Origin: Paenibacillus sp. H1-7
GTDB taxonomy: Bacteria; Bacillota; Bacilli; Paenibacillales; NBRC-103111
NCBI RefSeq assembly: GCF_022354825.1
Contig: NZ_CP031168.1
Location: 3,473,501-3,537,500, forward strand
Length of the DNA: 64,000 bases
Reading direction: 5' to 3'
Made by a program: the position numbers and the translations under genes. Position 1 is the stretch's first letter. The number at the start of each line of letters is the position of its first letter. Below the pieces are notes generated by a model, which worked only from the letters and a program-made list of their open reading frames with translations, had not been told where the DNA came from and searched no databases. Below, piece by piece: positions 25,533-34,372 of this stretch.

Positions 25533-26267
25533 ATGCGCAAGATGCACTTACGGAGTGTCATTTGGAGTATAGCGATAGCCGCGGCTGTAATGGTTCTCAT
25601 GGCCGGCTGCAATCAGAACAAGAACAAGCAGCTGGGAGCCGGCTTGCAATCGGGCGACCACCACGCTTTATATGACCGGAGCAGCTTGAATAACGAAGAT
25701 AATACGCTGGGTGTCAAGCCGAAGTGGGAGAAGCAGCAGGTTTCGGGACCTGAACCGGACAATCCGGGCGCGTTCCGGCAGCTGGATATGAACAATCCGC
25801 ATTTGACCAAGACGTTTCGGTTCGCGCCCGAAATTTCAGCGAGAGTAGAGCAAATGGCCGGGGTTGATAAGTCAACCATTATCATTACGGAGAACAATGC
25901 GTATGTTGCTCTGGTGCTGGACGGACATCAGCCGGACAAAGAAGCGCATCCGGAAATGATGGCCAATTCCATTACGCCGAAAGGCGGAGTAGGACTATTC
26001 GGTACGGACAAAGGCTCTCACCGGTTGAATTGGTCCGATCCGGGCGGATTAAGCCATGCCATGTCGAATCGCATTTCCGGCCATGTGCTTGCGATGTCCC
26101 AGCCCGGTGTACAGCGGGTATTCGTATCGGCGAACCCGAATTTCGTTCAGCGAATCCGGTTCTACTCGATGGAGAACGATCGGGGAGTCGATTTGTCAGT
26201 GTATATGAACGAGTTCAACACGATGATACAACGGGTGTTTCCGAACGATCACAATACGCGTCAATAA
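25533..26267 (+). CDS. YhcN/YlaJ-type sporulation lipoprotein
   Basis: 244 residues from ATG 25533, behind GAGGAGGTT; longer upstream frames lack a ribosome site. The signal peptide ends in the lipobox LMAGC (Cys near residue 26), so the mature protein is lipid-anchored. The part around residues 95-240 (ARVEQMAGVDKSTIIITENNAYVALVLDG, then RVFVSANPNFVQRI) is the YhcN/YlaJ domain found in forespore membrane and germination proteins. An inverted repeat lies ahead of the ribosome site and a terminator follows. Confidence 0.8.
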   Translation: MRKMHLRSVIWSIAIAAAVMVLMAGCNQNKNKQLGAGLQSGDHHALYDRSSLNNEDNTLGVKPKWEKQQVSGPEPDNPGAFRQLDMNNPHLTKTFRFAPEISARVEQMAGVDKSTIIITENNAYVALVLDGHQPDKEAHPEMMANSITPKGGVGLFGTDKGSHRLNWSDPGGLSHAMSNRISGHVLAMSQPGVQRVFVSANPNFVQRIRFYSMENDRGVDLSVYMNEFNTMIQRVFPNDHNTRQ

Positions 26268-26273
26268 TGAACA

Positions 26274-26314
26274 AAACTCCTGAACTAGGCTTGCTGCCGG
26301 TCAGGAGTTTTTAT
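26274..26314 (+). terminator. Terminator after the spore lipoprotein gene
   Basis: AAACTCCTGA (26274-26283) pairs perfectly with TCAGGAGTTT (26301-26310), followed by T-rich sequence. Confidence 0.85.
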
Positions 26315-26360
26315 TTGGAATCGTTCATTTCCAAGACAAGCTTATCCGTTAGAGACGGAT

Positions 26361-27044
26361 TTATGACTCGAATTTATATCCGACACCCCAGACGGTTTTA
26401 ATATGCTTCGGATCCTTGGGGTCCGACTCGATTTTTTTGCGAAGATTCGTAATATGTACGTCTACGGAGCGCTCGGTTACGAAGGAATCGATGCCGCGAA
26501 TTTTATTTAACAGTTCTTCTCGGGAAAAAACTTTGCCCGGATGGAGCCAAAAATGTTTCATTATCTCAAATTCCGAGTAAGTTGTTTCTACAAGCACATT
26601 ATGGACAAACACGCTTCTTTTCTCGATATCCAGCTTCACTGCCTGCGGCGGCTCAGGCGGCGGTGACGCGGCTGCTTTGGACATTGCCGACCTTCGGACC
26701 AGGGCGCCGGTTCTTGCTGCCAGCTCTCTCATACTGAACGGCTTGCACAAATAATCGTCAGCGCCGATCACAAGCGCTTTCACCCGTTCGGAAACTTCGC
26801 TTTTGGCGGATATCATCATGATCGGTATCAAAGAATTCGCGCGAAATTCTCTGCAGAGCTCAATTCCGTTCATATCGGGCAGCATCACGTCGAGGATAAT
26901 GACATCAGGGTCTATCGTCTGAAACAGCCGCTTGCCTTGTTTGGCATCGGAAGCGCTGTGCACCGTGTAACTTTCTTCGGATAAATAAATGGAAATCATA
27001 TCCGCAATGCTTTGATCATCTTCAATAAGTAATATGGTCGACAT
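26361..27044 (-). CDS. OmpR/PhoB-family response regulator, no adjacent kinase
   Basis: 227 residues from ATG 27044 behind GAGGAGGAG; a longer start lacks a ribosome site. Receiver with EDD at 8-10, Asp52 in ILDVMLPDMNG and Lys in CKPFSMREL. A Pro/Ala linker (SPPPEPPQ) leads to a winged-helix domain with YSEFEIMKHFWLHPGKVFSREELLNKI and VDVHITNLRKKIE. No histidine kinase gene lies next to it, so its partner is elsewhere in the genome. A Spo0E-like gene diverges from it. Confidence 0.9.
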   Translation of the reverse strand: MSTILLIEDDQSIADMISIYLSEESYTVHSASDAKQGKRLFQTIDPDVIILDVMLPDMNGIELCREFRANSLIPIMMISAKSEVSERVKALVIGADDYLCKPFSMRELAARTGALVRRSAMSKAAASPPPEPPQAVKLDIEKRSVFVHNVLVETTYSEFEIMKHFWLHPGKVFSREELLNKIRGIDSFVTERSVDVHITNLRKKIESDPKDPKHIKTVWGVGYKFES

Positions 27045-27308
27045 GAACTCCTCCTCCTTGATACATATGGGGAATAGTGAGAAAGGCAAACTATAAAGTT
27101 GCCATCGAATGTTAAGAAAGTATTAGCAAAATCAGTCGAAACGGGCTGTTTTTTTACCAAAGTCTACAACTTTTTTAAAACAATTCCGTCATAATAGGAA
27201 GTGTAGAAAACACAAGTATTTTTACTGTAACTGAAAAACAAGTGCAGGACAAGCTTCAATTTTCCTATGAATCGTGTCAAATTGATGAACAACAAGGAGG
27301 TTGGTTCC

Positions 27309-27506
27309 ATGAAATTGCCAGTACGATTGGAACATAAAATCCGCTTGTGCATTGATGCATTGGAAGAGATGGTTACAGTGAAGGGATACGATCTGACGAA
27401 TCCGGACGTCGTGAAAAAGAGCAAGGAGCTCGATCGTTTAATCATCCGCGCGATGCATCTGCAGAGGGAGAATAGAAAGCATCGGGAGGAACCTGTCAAT
27501 ACATAA
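27309..27506 (+). CDS. Spo0E-like aspartyl-phosphate phosphatase
   Basis: 65 residues from ATG 27309, behind AAGGAGG. Two-helix protein with the family signature KSKELDRLII (S-x-ELD). Spo0E-type proteins remove phosphate from Spo0A and so delay sporulation. The size and motif placement are typical. The gene diverges from an OmpR-type regulator, separated by about 264 bases of A/T-rich sequence. Confidence 0.85.
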   Translation: MKLPVRLEHKIRLCIDALEEMVTVKGYDLTNPDVVKKSKELDRLIIRAMHLQRENRKHREEPVNT

Positions 27507-27847
27507 ATCGGCTTTGCCGTCAAAAGCTTTATAGAAGATGGGGGATTTCACAGGGCATGGCGCGGCGGTTTGGATTATCGGAGAATGATAGGTGGAAATC
27601 GCCAATAAGATAGGAAACGCTTATTTTCTGACACTCGTCAAGGTAAGCGGCAAAATAGACGAACACCTCGGGTGCTCGTCTATTTCTTTTTTGCTGGAAG
27701 AGGATAAAATGAACGGGGCTTGGCATCCGGATATCATGCTCACGTAAGCGAAGGGCTATACGCGAATGCACAATCGGTTCAGATGCCAAGCCCTCGAAAT
27801 AGGTTCACTGCTCGATGCTCTACAGTCATTGGGTAAGTCAATGTCGA
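27507..27847. other. 341-base intergenic region
   Basis: Contains one strong terminator hairpin (listed separately) and no convincing gene. A GTG-initiated 51-residue frame at 27592-27747 and a minus-strand frame at 27529-27789 both run through that hairpin, so I do not call them. Confidence 0.5.
27653..27692 (+). terminator. Strong terminator downstream of the Spo0E-like gene
   Basis: AAATAGACGA (27653-27662) pairs with TCGTCTATTT (27676-27685). An inner CACC-TCG-GGTG stem stacks on it after one mismatch, and six T follow. Lies 147 bases past the Spo0E-like stop. Confidence 0.8.
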
Positions 27848-28165
27848 TTATTTGACCCACTGCTCGCCCCACTGACCTACTGCAACCATAACAGGCTGTA
27901 GAGCCTTGCCTTTGTCCGTCAGTTCATACTCAATTCGCACGGGTGTCTCCGGGTACACATGCCGGTTAATAATGCCAGCTGCTTCCAGCTCCTTGAAACG
28001 CTCGGCCAGCATGCGATCGCTCATTCCGGGAATCATTTCGGAAATATCCTTGAACCGTCTAGGTCCATGCAGCAGCGATTGAATAATCAAGCCTGTCCAT
28101 CGTTTCCCCAAAAGCTCGAAAGCCGCTTCAAACTTGGGACATAGCTGATAATCGTGATCGGCCAT
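27848..28165 (-). CDS. HxlR-family transcriptional regulator
   Basis: 105 residues, ATG behind AAGGAGATGATC. Winged-helix protein with the family hallmarks: LCPKFEAAFELLGKRWTGLIIQSLL, RFKDISEMIPGMSDRMLAERFKELEAAGII and RIEYELTDKGKAL. Cys9 sits at the N-terminal place used by redox-sensing members such as YodB and HypR. Its promoter overlaps a 17-base palindrome, so it probably represses itself. It diverges from the MoxR/VWA gene pair. Confidence 0.9.
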   Translation of the reverse strand: MADHDYQLCPKFEAAFELLGKRWTGLIIQSLLHGPRRFKDISEMIPGMSDRMLAERFKELEAAGIINRHVYPETPVRIEYELTDKGKALQPVMVAVGQWGEQWVK

Positions 28166-28185
28166 GTTTGATCATCTCCTTCTTC

Positions 28186-28214
28186 TCTATAGTTTAACAT
28201 AAGTTACTTGTCAA
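28186..28214 (-). promoter_or_regulatory. SigA promoter of the HxlR gene
   Basis: On the minus strand, TTGACA (28214-28209), 17-base spacer, TATAGA (28191-28186). Near consensus. Confidence 0.75.
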
Positions 28215-28220
28215 AAGTAA
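28204..28220. promoter_or_regulatory. Palindrome over the -35 box, probable HxlR operator
   Basis: TTACTT-GTCAA-AAGTAA covers the whole -35 hexamer of the regulator's own promoter. A repressor bound here would block polymerase. The TTACTT/AAGTAA arms resemble sites reported for HxlR-type repressors. Confidence 0.55.
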
Positions 28221-28343
28221 GCCCTTTTCTACAATCCGATGAAATTCCGTTATTGTGATGGTTGTTGCTCCTATTATACTCCTTATCTTATGCTTTCGCA
28301 TACATCGGTTTGATTAAGTAAAAAGTTGGTATGTGGCGCTAGG

Positions 28344-28360
28344 CGGTTTTGGGTAAACCG
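28344..28360. promoter_or_regulatory. Inverted repeat upstream of the MoxR promoter
   Basis: CGGTTT-TGGGT-AAACCG, perfect 6-base arms, 13 bases upstream of the -35 box of the MoxR gene. Placed as expected for an activator site or upstream operator. Confidence 0.35.
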
Positions 28361-28373
28361 ATCCGATTAGGTG

Positions 28374-28402
28374 TTGAAAAATTTCACATAGTAAAGTATA
28401 AC
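28374..28402 (+). promoter_or_regulatory. SigA promoter of the MoxR/VWA genes
   Basis: TTGAAA (28374-28379), 17-base spacer, TATAAC (28397-28402). The coding start follows 31 bases later. Confidence 0.7.
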
Positions 28403-28432
28403 AACGATAGGTAACTTAGGAGAATGCCTTGA

Positions 28433-29356
28433 ATGGAAAGGACAGATCACATGATTGAAGTAGAACCATTAACGCGCTCGAAGCTTCCCGCCCCGCTGCT
28501 TAAAAGAATATTGGAGAAGCGGGAGTTTCTGCGGCATTCGTTGGATGCCGAAGCTTTGAGCTTAATCGGAGACGACGGATACCGGGCGCCGGACGAGCAT
28601 GTGCTGGACGATGCGATAGTATCTATGGCGTTGGGCAAAAACGTGCTTCTTAAAGGGCCTACAGGCTCGGGAAAAACCCGCTTGGCCGAAACGCTGTCGT
28701 ATTTGTTCGGCCAGCCAATGCACGCCGTCAATTGCTCGGTGGATTTGGATGCGGAAGGGCTGATCGGCTTCAAGACGCTTGAGGTCGAGCAGGGGCAATC
28801 CGCCGTCCGGTTCGTTCCCGGACCCGTCGTCAAGGCGATGACGCTCGGGCATTGGCTGTATATCGACGAGATCAATATGGCAAAGCCGGAAACGCTGCCG
28901 CTCATTAACGGCGTGCTGGATCATCGCCGGACCATTACGAATCCTTTTACCGGCGAGATTATTCGCGCCAAGGAAGGCTTCGGCGTTATAGCGGCCGTCA
29001 ATATAGGCTATGTCGGCACGGTTCCAATGAATGAAGCGTTGAAAAACCGTTTTGTTGTCGTAGACGTCCCTTATTTGCAAGGGGATAAGCTGCTCGAGCT
29101 GCTAAAAGAAAAAGCGCGGTTTACGAATGGTTCTGTGCTGGAACGTTTCGTCCGTTTGTCGTCGGATTTGCAGGAGCAGATCCGCTCGGGACAGCTTTCG
29201 GATGAAGCTGCATCCGTACGGGCGCTTATTGATGCGTGCGATTTGGCCGCTTATATCCCAACGTTGCGTGCAGTGCAGCGCGCCATTGCAGACAAGCTGG
29301 ACGACGAACGGGAAAAGGCGCTTGTGATGAATTTGGCGGAGACTTATTTTGATTAA
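28433..29356 (+). CDS. MoxR-type AAA+ ATPase (YojN/NorQ-like)
   Basis: 307 residues. ATG at 28433; ATG 28451 is an alternative. Walker A GPTGSGKTRL near residue 80, Walker B LYIDEINMAKPETL near 145, sensor region GVIAAVNIGYVGTVPMNEALKNRF and arginine-finger area present. MoxR ATPases act with VWA proteins as chaperones that insert metals or remodel target enzymes. A VWA gene follows 47 bases later. Lengths and order match B. subtilis YojN/YojO. No nitric oxide reductase or other obvious client gene lies nearby. Confidence 0.88.
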   Translation: MERTDHMIEVEPLTRSKLPAPLLKRILEKREFLRHSLDAEALSLIGDDGYRAPDEHVLDDAIVSMALGKNVLLKGPTGSGKTRLAETLSYLFGQPMHAVNCSVDLDAEGLIGFKTLEVEQGQSAVRFVPGPVVKAMTLGHWLYIDEINMAKPETLPLINGVLDHRRTITNPFTGEIIRAKEGFGVIAAVNIGYVGTVPMNEALKNRFVVVDVPYLQGDKLLELLKEKARFTNGSVLERFVRLSSDLQEQIRSGQLSDEAASVRALIDACDLAAYIPTLRAVQRAIADKLDDEREKALVMNLAETYFD

Positions 29357-29403
29357 CGAATGCATCTTAGGCTCTGCAACAAGCGATATGAAGGAGTACG
29401 GAT

Positions 29404-31344
29404 ATGCGATTTGTTGAGAATGAAGTGGACGCTTTCTTACGCATGCAGCTTCTTGATTTGGCCAAGGCGCTCACAGGCATTGAGGATCTCGGGCTGGAGC
29501 TATCGTATTTATCTTATTATAATCATCGGGAAAAATTGCTGGCGGTCAGCCAGTTTTGGAGCTATTACCCGGAAGAGATCAAGCTTACAGGCATGAAGAC
29601 GGACGTCTATTTGCGCGGAATCGGCAGCTCGTGGTTCACGGATTCTACCGTTATAGCCTCTTATTTGGATTGGATCAAGTCAATCCGGCTGCCGATGCTG
29701 GCCAAGCAATGGCTTGCGCTTTGCGAGGAGAGGCGGCTGATGTCGCTATGCCTCCGTCATCGGCCTGGTACTGCAAGCAGCTTATCGATGCGCAGCGCGA
29801 TGTATGCGAAGCATTTTGCCGGCAAGCGCGCCTCACATTCGGATCGCGGCGAGCAGGCGGATGCGCTGCTCAGCGGATTTGCAGAAGTAATCTATCGCAA
29901 TCGCAATCTCGATGCGTTGGAAGGGCTGGACGGACAGTTGGCTAAGCTGCCTGGAGATGCACGTCCAGCGATTGAGCGGCTGCTAATTGATTTGAAGAAC
30001 GATCAGTTTAAGAGCACGCAGGAGCTGGCAGAACGGTGTAAGGCCTTATTCACGCTATTGGACGATTGGAACGGTTTGGGCGGCGACACTCGAGCACAAT
30101 ATTTTTCCTTGCAGAAGGATTCCGGGACGGACGAGCCATTGTCCTGGGAATATATCGGCGAGCTGAAGCGCAAAAAGAAAGGGATGCACGAGTCCGTGCT
30201 CCCGATGAAGCAAGAGGAAGAGCACCCTCAGCAGGGCGAGAGGCTCCCGACCTGGCACCGGGAAACGAAGAAGCAGGAGGAGAGCCTGCTTCGATTCGAC
30301 AGCGAGCAGGGCTCGAAGGCCGGTCTGCTCAGCGATCATGTGCGCGAAGCCGACAGCGGGGATCAAGCCTTGGGAATTGTGCAGGGCTCATCACAGGCGG
30401 CTCAGCGTAATGAGCCCGAGCTTCCTGCTACTCAGCCGCTGGAGCGGATGGACACCGGGCTGAACGGGAAAGCGGACGCTTACGGGGCGTTGAACCGGAA
30501 AGCGGTGCCGGTGTTTCGTCCTGCGGAGCCGCCCGATGCCGATGCTTATATTCGCTATAACGAGCTGCATAAGGGAATCGCTCCCTTGATTCATAAGCTG
30601 AAACAGACCATTCGCATGACCATGGAGCAGAAGCGGATCGCGCCACGGGATGAGCTGTTGTCCGGCAGACTGAGCCGGAAGCTCGTGAGGGCCGCGTGGG
30701 AGCCGTTTCCGCGATTGTTTTACAAAAAAAGCAGCCCTTCGACAGAGGTCGACGCCGCTTTTTGCCTGCTTATCGACTGTTCGGCTTCGATGTATGATAA
30801 AATGGAACAGGCTCATCAAGGGATTGCTCTGTTCCATGAGTCACTTCGAGCGCTGCGTGTGCCTCACGAGATCATAGGCTTCTGGGAAGACGCCGACGAA
30901 GTGACCGAATCGTCCAGCCCCAATGTGTTCCATGTCGTCACGGACTATATCAGCAGTTTGACGGACAGTGCGGTTGGACCTAAGCTGCTGCAATTACAGG
31001 CGGAGCAGGACAACCGGGACGGCTATGCCATCCGCATCGCTTCCGAGAGACTGATGCTGCGCCCAGAGAAGCAGAAGGTGCTGCTCGTGTTCTCGGACGG
31101 GGAGCCATCCGCATCCGATTATCATGAGGAAGGCATCGTTGACACGTGCGAAGCCGTTCTGCGTTCGAGAAGAAGCGGAATAGAGGTCGTGAGCGTATTT
31201 CTCGGTAACGGCGAGATCAAGGATACGGAGCGCGAAACCATGCGGAACATTTACGGTAGACACAGCGTGCTTGTTCCTGATGTTGCCGATATTACGGCAC
31301 AGCTCGGTCCTTTGCTGCGAAAAATGCTGTTAAGCAAGCTCTAA
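29404..31344 (+). CDS. VWA-domain protein (YojO/NorD-like), partner of the MoxR ATPase
   Basis: 646 residues, ATG behind GAAGGAG. The N-terminal 230 residues are helical. A charged, poorly conserved middle (about 250-370) is rich in Glu, Gln and Lys. The C-terminal VWA domain (about 455-640) has the metal site DCSASMYDKM (DxSxS), a Thr-containing loop, and VFSDGEPSASDYHEEG. The protein is cytoplasmic, without signal peptide. With the MoxR gene it should form a two-part chaperone that matures or activates an unknown client. Confidence 0.85.
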   Translation: MRFVENEVDAFLRMQLLDLAKALTGIEDLGLELSYLSYYNHREKLLAVSQFWSYYPEEIKLTGMKTDVYLRGIGSSWFTDSTVIASYLDWIKSIRLPMLAKQWLALCEERRLMSLCLRHRPGTASSLSMRSAMYAKHFAGKRASHSDRGEQADALLSGFAEVIYRNRNLDALEGLDGQLAKLPGDARPAIERLLIDLKNDQFKSTQELAERCKALFTLLDDWNGLGGDTRAQYFSLQKDSGTDEPLSWEYIGELKRKKKGMHESVLPMKQEEEHPQQGERLPTWHRETKKQEESLLRFDSEQGSKAGLLSDHVREADSGDQALGIVQGSSQAAQRNEPELPATQPLERMDTGLNGKADAYGALNRKAVPVFRPAEPPDADAYIRYNELHKGIAPLIHKLKQTIRMTMEQKRIAPRDELLSGRLSRKLVRAAWEPFPRLFYKKSSPSTEVDAAFCLLIDCSASMYDKMEQAHQGIALFHESLRALRVPHEIIGFWEDADEVTESSSPNVFHVVTDYISSLTDSAVGPKLLQLQAEQDNRDGYAIRIASERLMLRPEKQKVLLVFSDGEPSASDYHEEGIVDTCEAVLRSRRSGIEVVSVFLGNGEIKDTERETMRNIYGRHSVLVPDVADITAQLGPLLRKMLLSKL

Positions 31345-31396
31345 ATGATTTTTGCCTGTTATGCAAGTTATTTCAATTTGGGAGGAACGATAGTAC

Positions 31397-32584
31397 ATGT
31401 ACGGATCGCCATTATCAGGTCAAGCCAAAAAAATGATGCTGCTGGGCTCGGGAGAGCTGGGGAAGGAAGTCGTCATCGAAGCGCAGCGGCTAGGGGTCGA
31501 GACGATTGCCGTGGATCGCTATGGACACGCTCCGGCGATGCAAGTCGCGCACCGCTCTTATGTCATTAACATGCTCGACGGGGAGCAGCTGCGCGAGCTG
31601 ATTATGAAGGAGCAGCCGGATTTGATCGTGCCGGAGATCGAAGCTATCGCAACCGAAGTGCTTGTGGAGCTCGAACAGGAAGGCTTCCGGGTCGTTCCGA
31701 CGGCGACAGCGGCAAGACTGACGATGGACCGCGAGGGCATTCGCCGTCTTGCGGCAGAGACGCTGCAGCTTCCTACGGCCAAGTTCGAATTTGCCGACAG
31801 CCTGGAGGAGCTGAAGCAAGCCGTCGCCAAGATCGGTACGCCTTGCGTGATCAAGCCGATCATGAGCTCGTCCGGCAAAGGCCAGAGCGTATGCCGTTCG
31901 TTCGATGACGTCGAGACGTCGTGGAACTATGCGATGGAAGGCGGACGAGCGAAGAAGACGAGAGTTATCGTGGAGGAATTCATCCACTTCGAGTCGGAAA
32001 TTACGCTGCTGACCGTCCGCTCCGCATCGGGAACTTCCTACTGCGCTCCTATTGGCCATGTGCAAAAGGACGGCGATTACATAGAATCGTGGCAGCCTCA
32101 CCAAATGACCGAGGAACAAATTGCCGAGGCGCAGCATATCGCCAAAACGATTACCGATGCATTGGGCGGCGCGGGGATTTACGGCGTCGAGCTGTTCCTG
32201 GGCAAAGATCGGGTCTATTTCAGCGAAGTATCTCCAAGACCTCACGATACCGGAATGGTCACGATGGTGACGCAGGATCTCTCGGAGTTCGCGCTTCATG
32301 TGAGAGCGATTCTCGGTTTCCCGATTCCGACGATCCGTCTGCTGACTCCGGGAGCGTCCCATACTTTGAAAGCGGCGGAAGAGCGGCAGGATTTCACGAT
32401 CGAAGGGCTGGAGCAGGCGCTGGCGCTGCCTAACACGCAAGTCAGAGTATTCGGCAAGCCGGAGACGAAGGTTGGCCGGAGAATGGCCGTCGCGCTAAGC
32501 AGCGCCGACGATGTGGAAACAGCTCGCCGAATCGCGGAGGAAGCGGCAGGCAAGCTTAAGCTGGTCTATCCTTCCGGCGAGTGA
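31397..32584 (+). CDS. purT: Formate-dependent GAR transformylase PurT
   Basis: 395 residues, ATG behind TGGGAGGAACG. Makes formyl-GAR from GAR, formate and ATP in purine synthesis, without folate. ATP-grasp enzyme: N-terminal [20 protein letters not shown], then [17 protein letters not shown], the ATP-binding segment [31 protein letters not shown], and [17 protein letters not shown] with the metal ligands. Length is that of PurT. It overlaps or adjoins the thioesterase gene. Confidence 0.95.
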   Translation: MYGSPLSGQAKKMMLLGSGELGKEVVIEAQRLGVETIAVDRYGHAPAMQVAHRSYVINMLDGEQLRELIMKEQPDLIVPEIEAIATEVLVELEQEGFRVVPTATAARLTMDREGIRRLAAETLQLPTAKFEFADSLEELKQAVAKIGTPCVIKPIMSSSGKGQSVCRSFDDVETSWNYAMEGGRAKKTRVIVEEFIHFESEITLLTVRSASGTSYCAPIGHVQKDGDYIESWQPHQMTEEQIAEAQHIAKTITDALGGAGIYGVELFLGKDRVYFSEVSPRPHDTGMVTMVTQDLSEFALHVRAILGFPIPTIRLLTPGASHTLKAAEERQDFTIEGLEQALALPNTQVRVFGKPETKVGRRMAVALSSADDVETARRIAEEAAGKLKLVYPSGE

Positions 32585-32619
32585 CATATCCGAATGAGCA
32601 GCAATGGAGGAGAAGATGG

Positions 32620-33114
32620 ATGGAAGCAAAGGCAGCCAGTTTATCCCGCACGACGATGAGTGACATCATATTCCCTTCCGATACGAATTATCATGGTACG
32701 ATGTTCGGCGGCGTCGTGATGCGATATATCGATAAAATTGCTACGATTGCAAGTATGCGGCACTCCCGCCGCGGTGTGGTGACCGCTTCGAGCGACAGCC
32801 TGGACTTCCTGGCGCCGGTTCGCGTCGGGGAAGCGATCCTGCTGGAAGCCTTCGTATCCTGGACCCACCGCAGCTCCATGGAGGTTTACGTCAAGGTGGA
32901 GTCGGAGAACTTGTTCACCGGGGAGCGGAAAACGACGGCCACGTCATTTCTGACATTCGTCGCGCTGGACGATGAAGGGAAGCCGACGCCGGTGCCCGCG
33001 GTCATCCCCGAGACCGAGGAAGAGCGCAAATTGTACGCCAGCGCCCAGGAGCGGTACCAGGCGCGCAAGAAGCGCAAGGAAGAACGGGCGGCAGAGTCGT
33101 CCAAACAGGCATGA
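32620..33114 (+). CDS. Hotdog-fold acyl-CoA thioesterase (YkhA-like)
   Basis: 164 residues from ATG 32620 behind GGAGGAGAAG. A GTG at 32581 overlapping the purT stop gives a longer form but has no ribosome site. Family motifs: MSDIIFPSDTNYHGTMFGGVVMRYID, the helix that holds the catalytic Asp, and DFLAPVRVGEAILLEAFVSWTHRSSMEVYV. Hydrolyses acyl-CoA thioesters. The C-terminus is Lys/Arg/Glu-rich. Cotranscription with purT is likely from spacing, not from function. Confidence 0.88.
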   Translation: MEAKAASLSRTTMSDIIFPSDTNYHGTMFGGVVMRYIDKIATIASMRHSRRGVVTASSDSLDFLAPVRVGEAILLEAFVSWTHRSSMEVYVKVESENLFTGERKTTATSFLTFVALDDEGKPTPVPAVIPETEEERKLYASAQERYQARKKRKEERAAESSKQA

Positions 33115-33182
33115 CGATGCAGCCGCATTTCAGGTATGATATAGTGTACGTATAGTGTAAAGTAATGGGAGGGATTGCCACT

Positions 33183-33971
33183 ATGAATGCTCACGAAATT
33201 GATTACCGGATTTGCGGTTCGGAAATGCAATATGTCGAGATTGAGCTCGACCCGTCCGAGAGCGTCGTTGCGGAAGCGGGAAGCTTGATGATGATGGATG
33301 CCAACATCCAGATGCAGACGATCTTCGGTGACGGCAGCGACGATAACAAAGGATTTATGGGCAAGCTGTTCGGTGCGGGCAAGCGGCTGCTGACAGGGGA
33401 AAGCCTGTTCATGACCGTATTCACGAATCAAGGCTACCAGAAGGAAAGAGTTACGTTCGCGTCGCCATATCCCGGCCAAATCCTGCCGATGGATCTATCC
33501 CAGCTCGGCGGCAAGCTCGTGTGCCAAAAAGATTCATTCCTGTGCGCGGCTAAAGGCGTATCGGTAGGAATCGAGCTGCAGCGCAAGCTGGGTGCAGGCT
33601 TTTTCGGCGGCGAGGGCTTTATTATGCAGAAGGTCGAAGGGGACGGACTGGCCTTCGTTCATGCCGGCGGCGCCATTTGCGAGAAAGTGCTGCAGCCGGG
33701 CGAGCTGATCCGGGTGGATACAGGCTGTCTCGTAGCCATGACCCAAGATGTCGATTACGACATTGAGTTCGTAAAAGGCATCAAGACCGCGATATTCGGC
33801 GGCGAAGGCCTGTTCTTCGCTACGCTTAGAGGTCCGGGGCGCGTATGGATTCAGTCGCTTCCATTCAGCAGGTTGGCCGACCGTGTATTGTCCGCATCGC
33901 GTGCCGGAGGCCGCAAGGAAGAAGGCAGCATCCTCGGAGGACTCGGCAATTTACTTGACGGGGATAAGTAA
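33183..33971 (+). CDS. TIGR00266/AIM24-family protein
   Basis: 262 residues from ATG 33183, behind GGGAGGG. Beta-rich protein with the family features EIELDPSESVVAEAGSLMMMD near the N-terminus, GESLFMTVFTN, and GGEGFIMQKVEGDGLAFVHAGG. Related to mitochondrial AIM24 and to tryptophan RNA-binding attenuator-like folds. Molecular role in bacteria is unknown. The C-terminal tail is Gly-rich. Its own AT-rich promoter region precedes it. Confidence 0.88.
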   Translation: MNAHEIDYRICGSEMQYVEIELDPSESVVAEAGSLMMMDANIQMQTIFGDGSDDNKGFMGKLFGAGKRLLTGESLFMTVFTNQGYQKERVTFASPYPGQILPMDLSQLGGKLVCQKDSFLCAAKGVSVGIELQRKLGAGFFGGEGFIMQKVEGDGLAFVHAGGAICEKVLQPGELIRVDTGCLVAMTQDVDYDIEFVKGIKTAIFGGEGLFFATLRGPGRVWIQSLPFSRLADRVLSASRAGGRKEEGSILGGLGNLLDGDK

Positions 33972-34018
33972 AACAAGCTATTATTCAAGATACAATACAT
34001 AAGAGAGGTGCTGAAACA

Positions 34019-34291
34019 ATGGCATATCAACCACAAGTCGTCGATGCCAAAATTGTCAGCAACAACCCGAAAAACGGATTGTTTGAAATTGTGGTCAATT
34101 TGAAGGATCGTACATCCTGCCGTCTTATCTTCGAGAAGGACGGAGAATCCGGCGAAGCACGCGTAACGCATGTGAATCGTCTGCTGAAAGAGCCTTGCCC
34201 GATTTGCCGCAAAGACTTTTTGTGCAATTGCATGGCTAGCTATAAGGAAGAGCTTCAGGCGCAGGCTTTGCAATTAGTAGGCACGCCGTAA
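34019..34291 (+). CDS. Small cysteine-rich protein, hypothetical
   Basis: 90 residues, ATG behind AGAGAGGTG. The N-terminal 50 residues look like a small beta domain (DAKIVSNNPKNGLFEIVVNLKD). CPICRKDFLCNC near 66-77 gives four cysteines in a CxxCx6CxC pattern, which could bind zinc or a metal cluster. No membrane segment. Family not recognised. It ends just before a terminator. Confidence 0.65.
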   Translation: MAYQPQVVDAKIVSNNPKNGLFEIVVNLKDRTSCRLIFEKDGESGEARVTHVNRLLKEPCPICRKDFLCNCMASYKEELQAQALQLVGTP

Positions 34292-34302
34292 AAGAACCCG
34301 TG

Positions 34303-34336
34303 AACCCGTGGGCCTCCAAGCCCATGGGTTTTTTTC
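34303..34336 (+). terminator. Terminator after the Cys-rich gene
   Basis: AACCCGTGGGC (34303-34313) pairs with GCCCATGGGTT (34320-34330), one G-T pair, followed by six T. Confidence 0.85.
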
Positions 34337-34372
34337 CAAACAAATATGGATCGCCCCAGGTGATAAACGACG

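Noticed and set aside
27529-27789. Frames on either strand in the gap after the Spo0E-like gene
   Set aside because: Both pass through a strong terminator hairpin and lack ribosome sites and family features.
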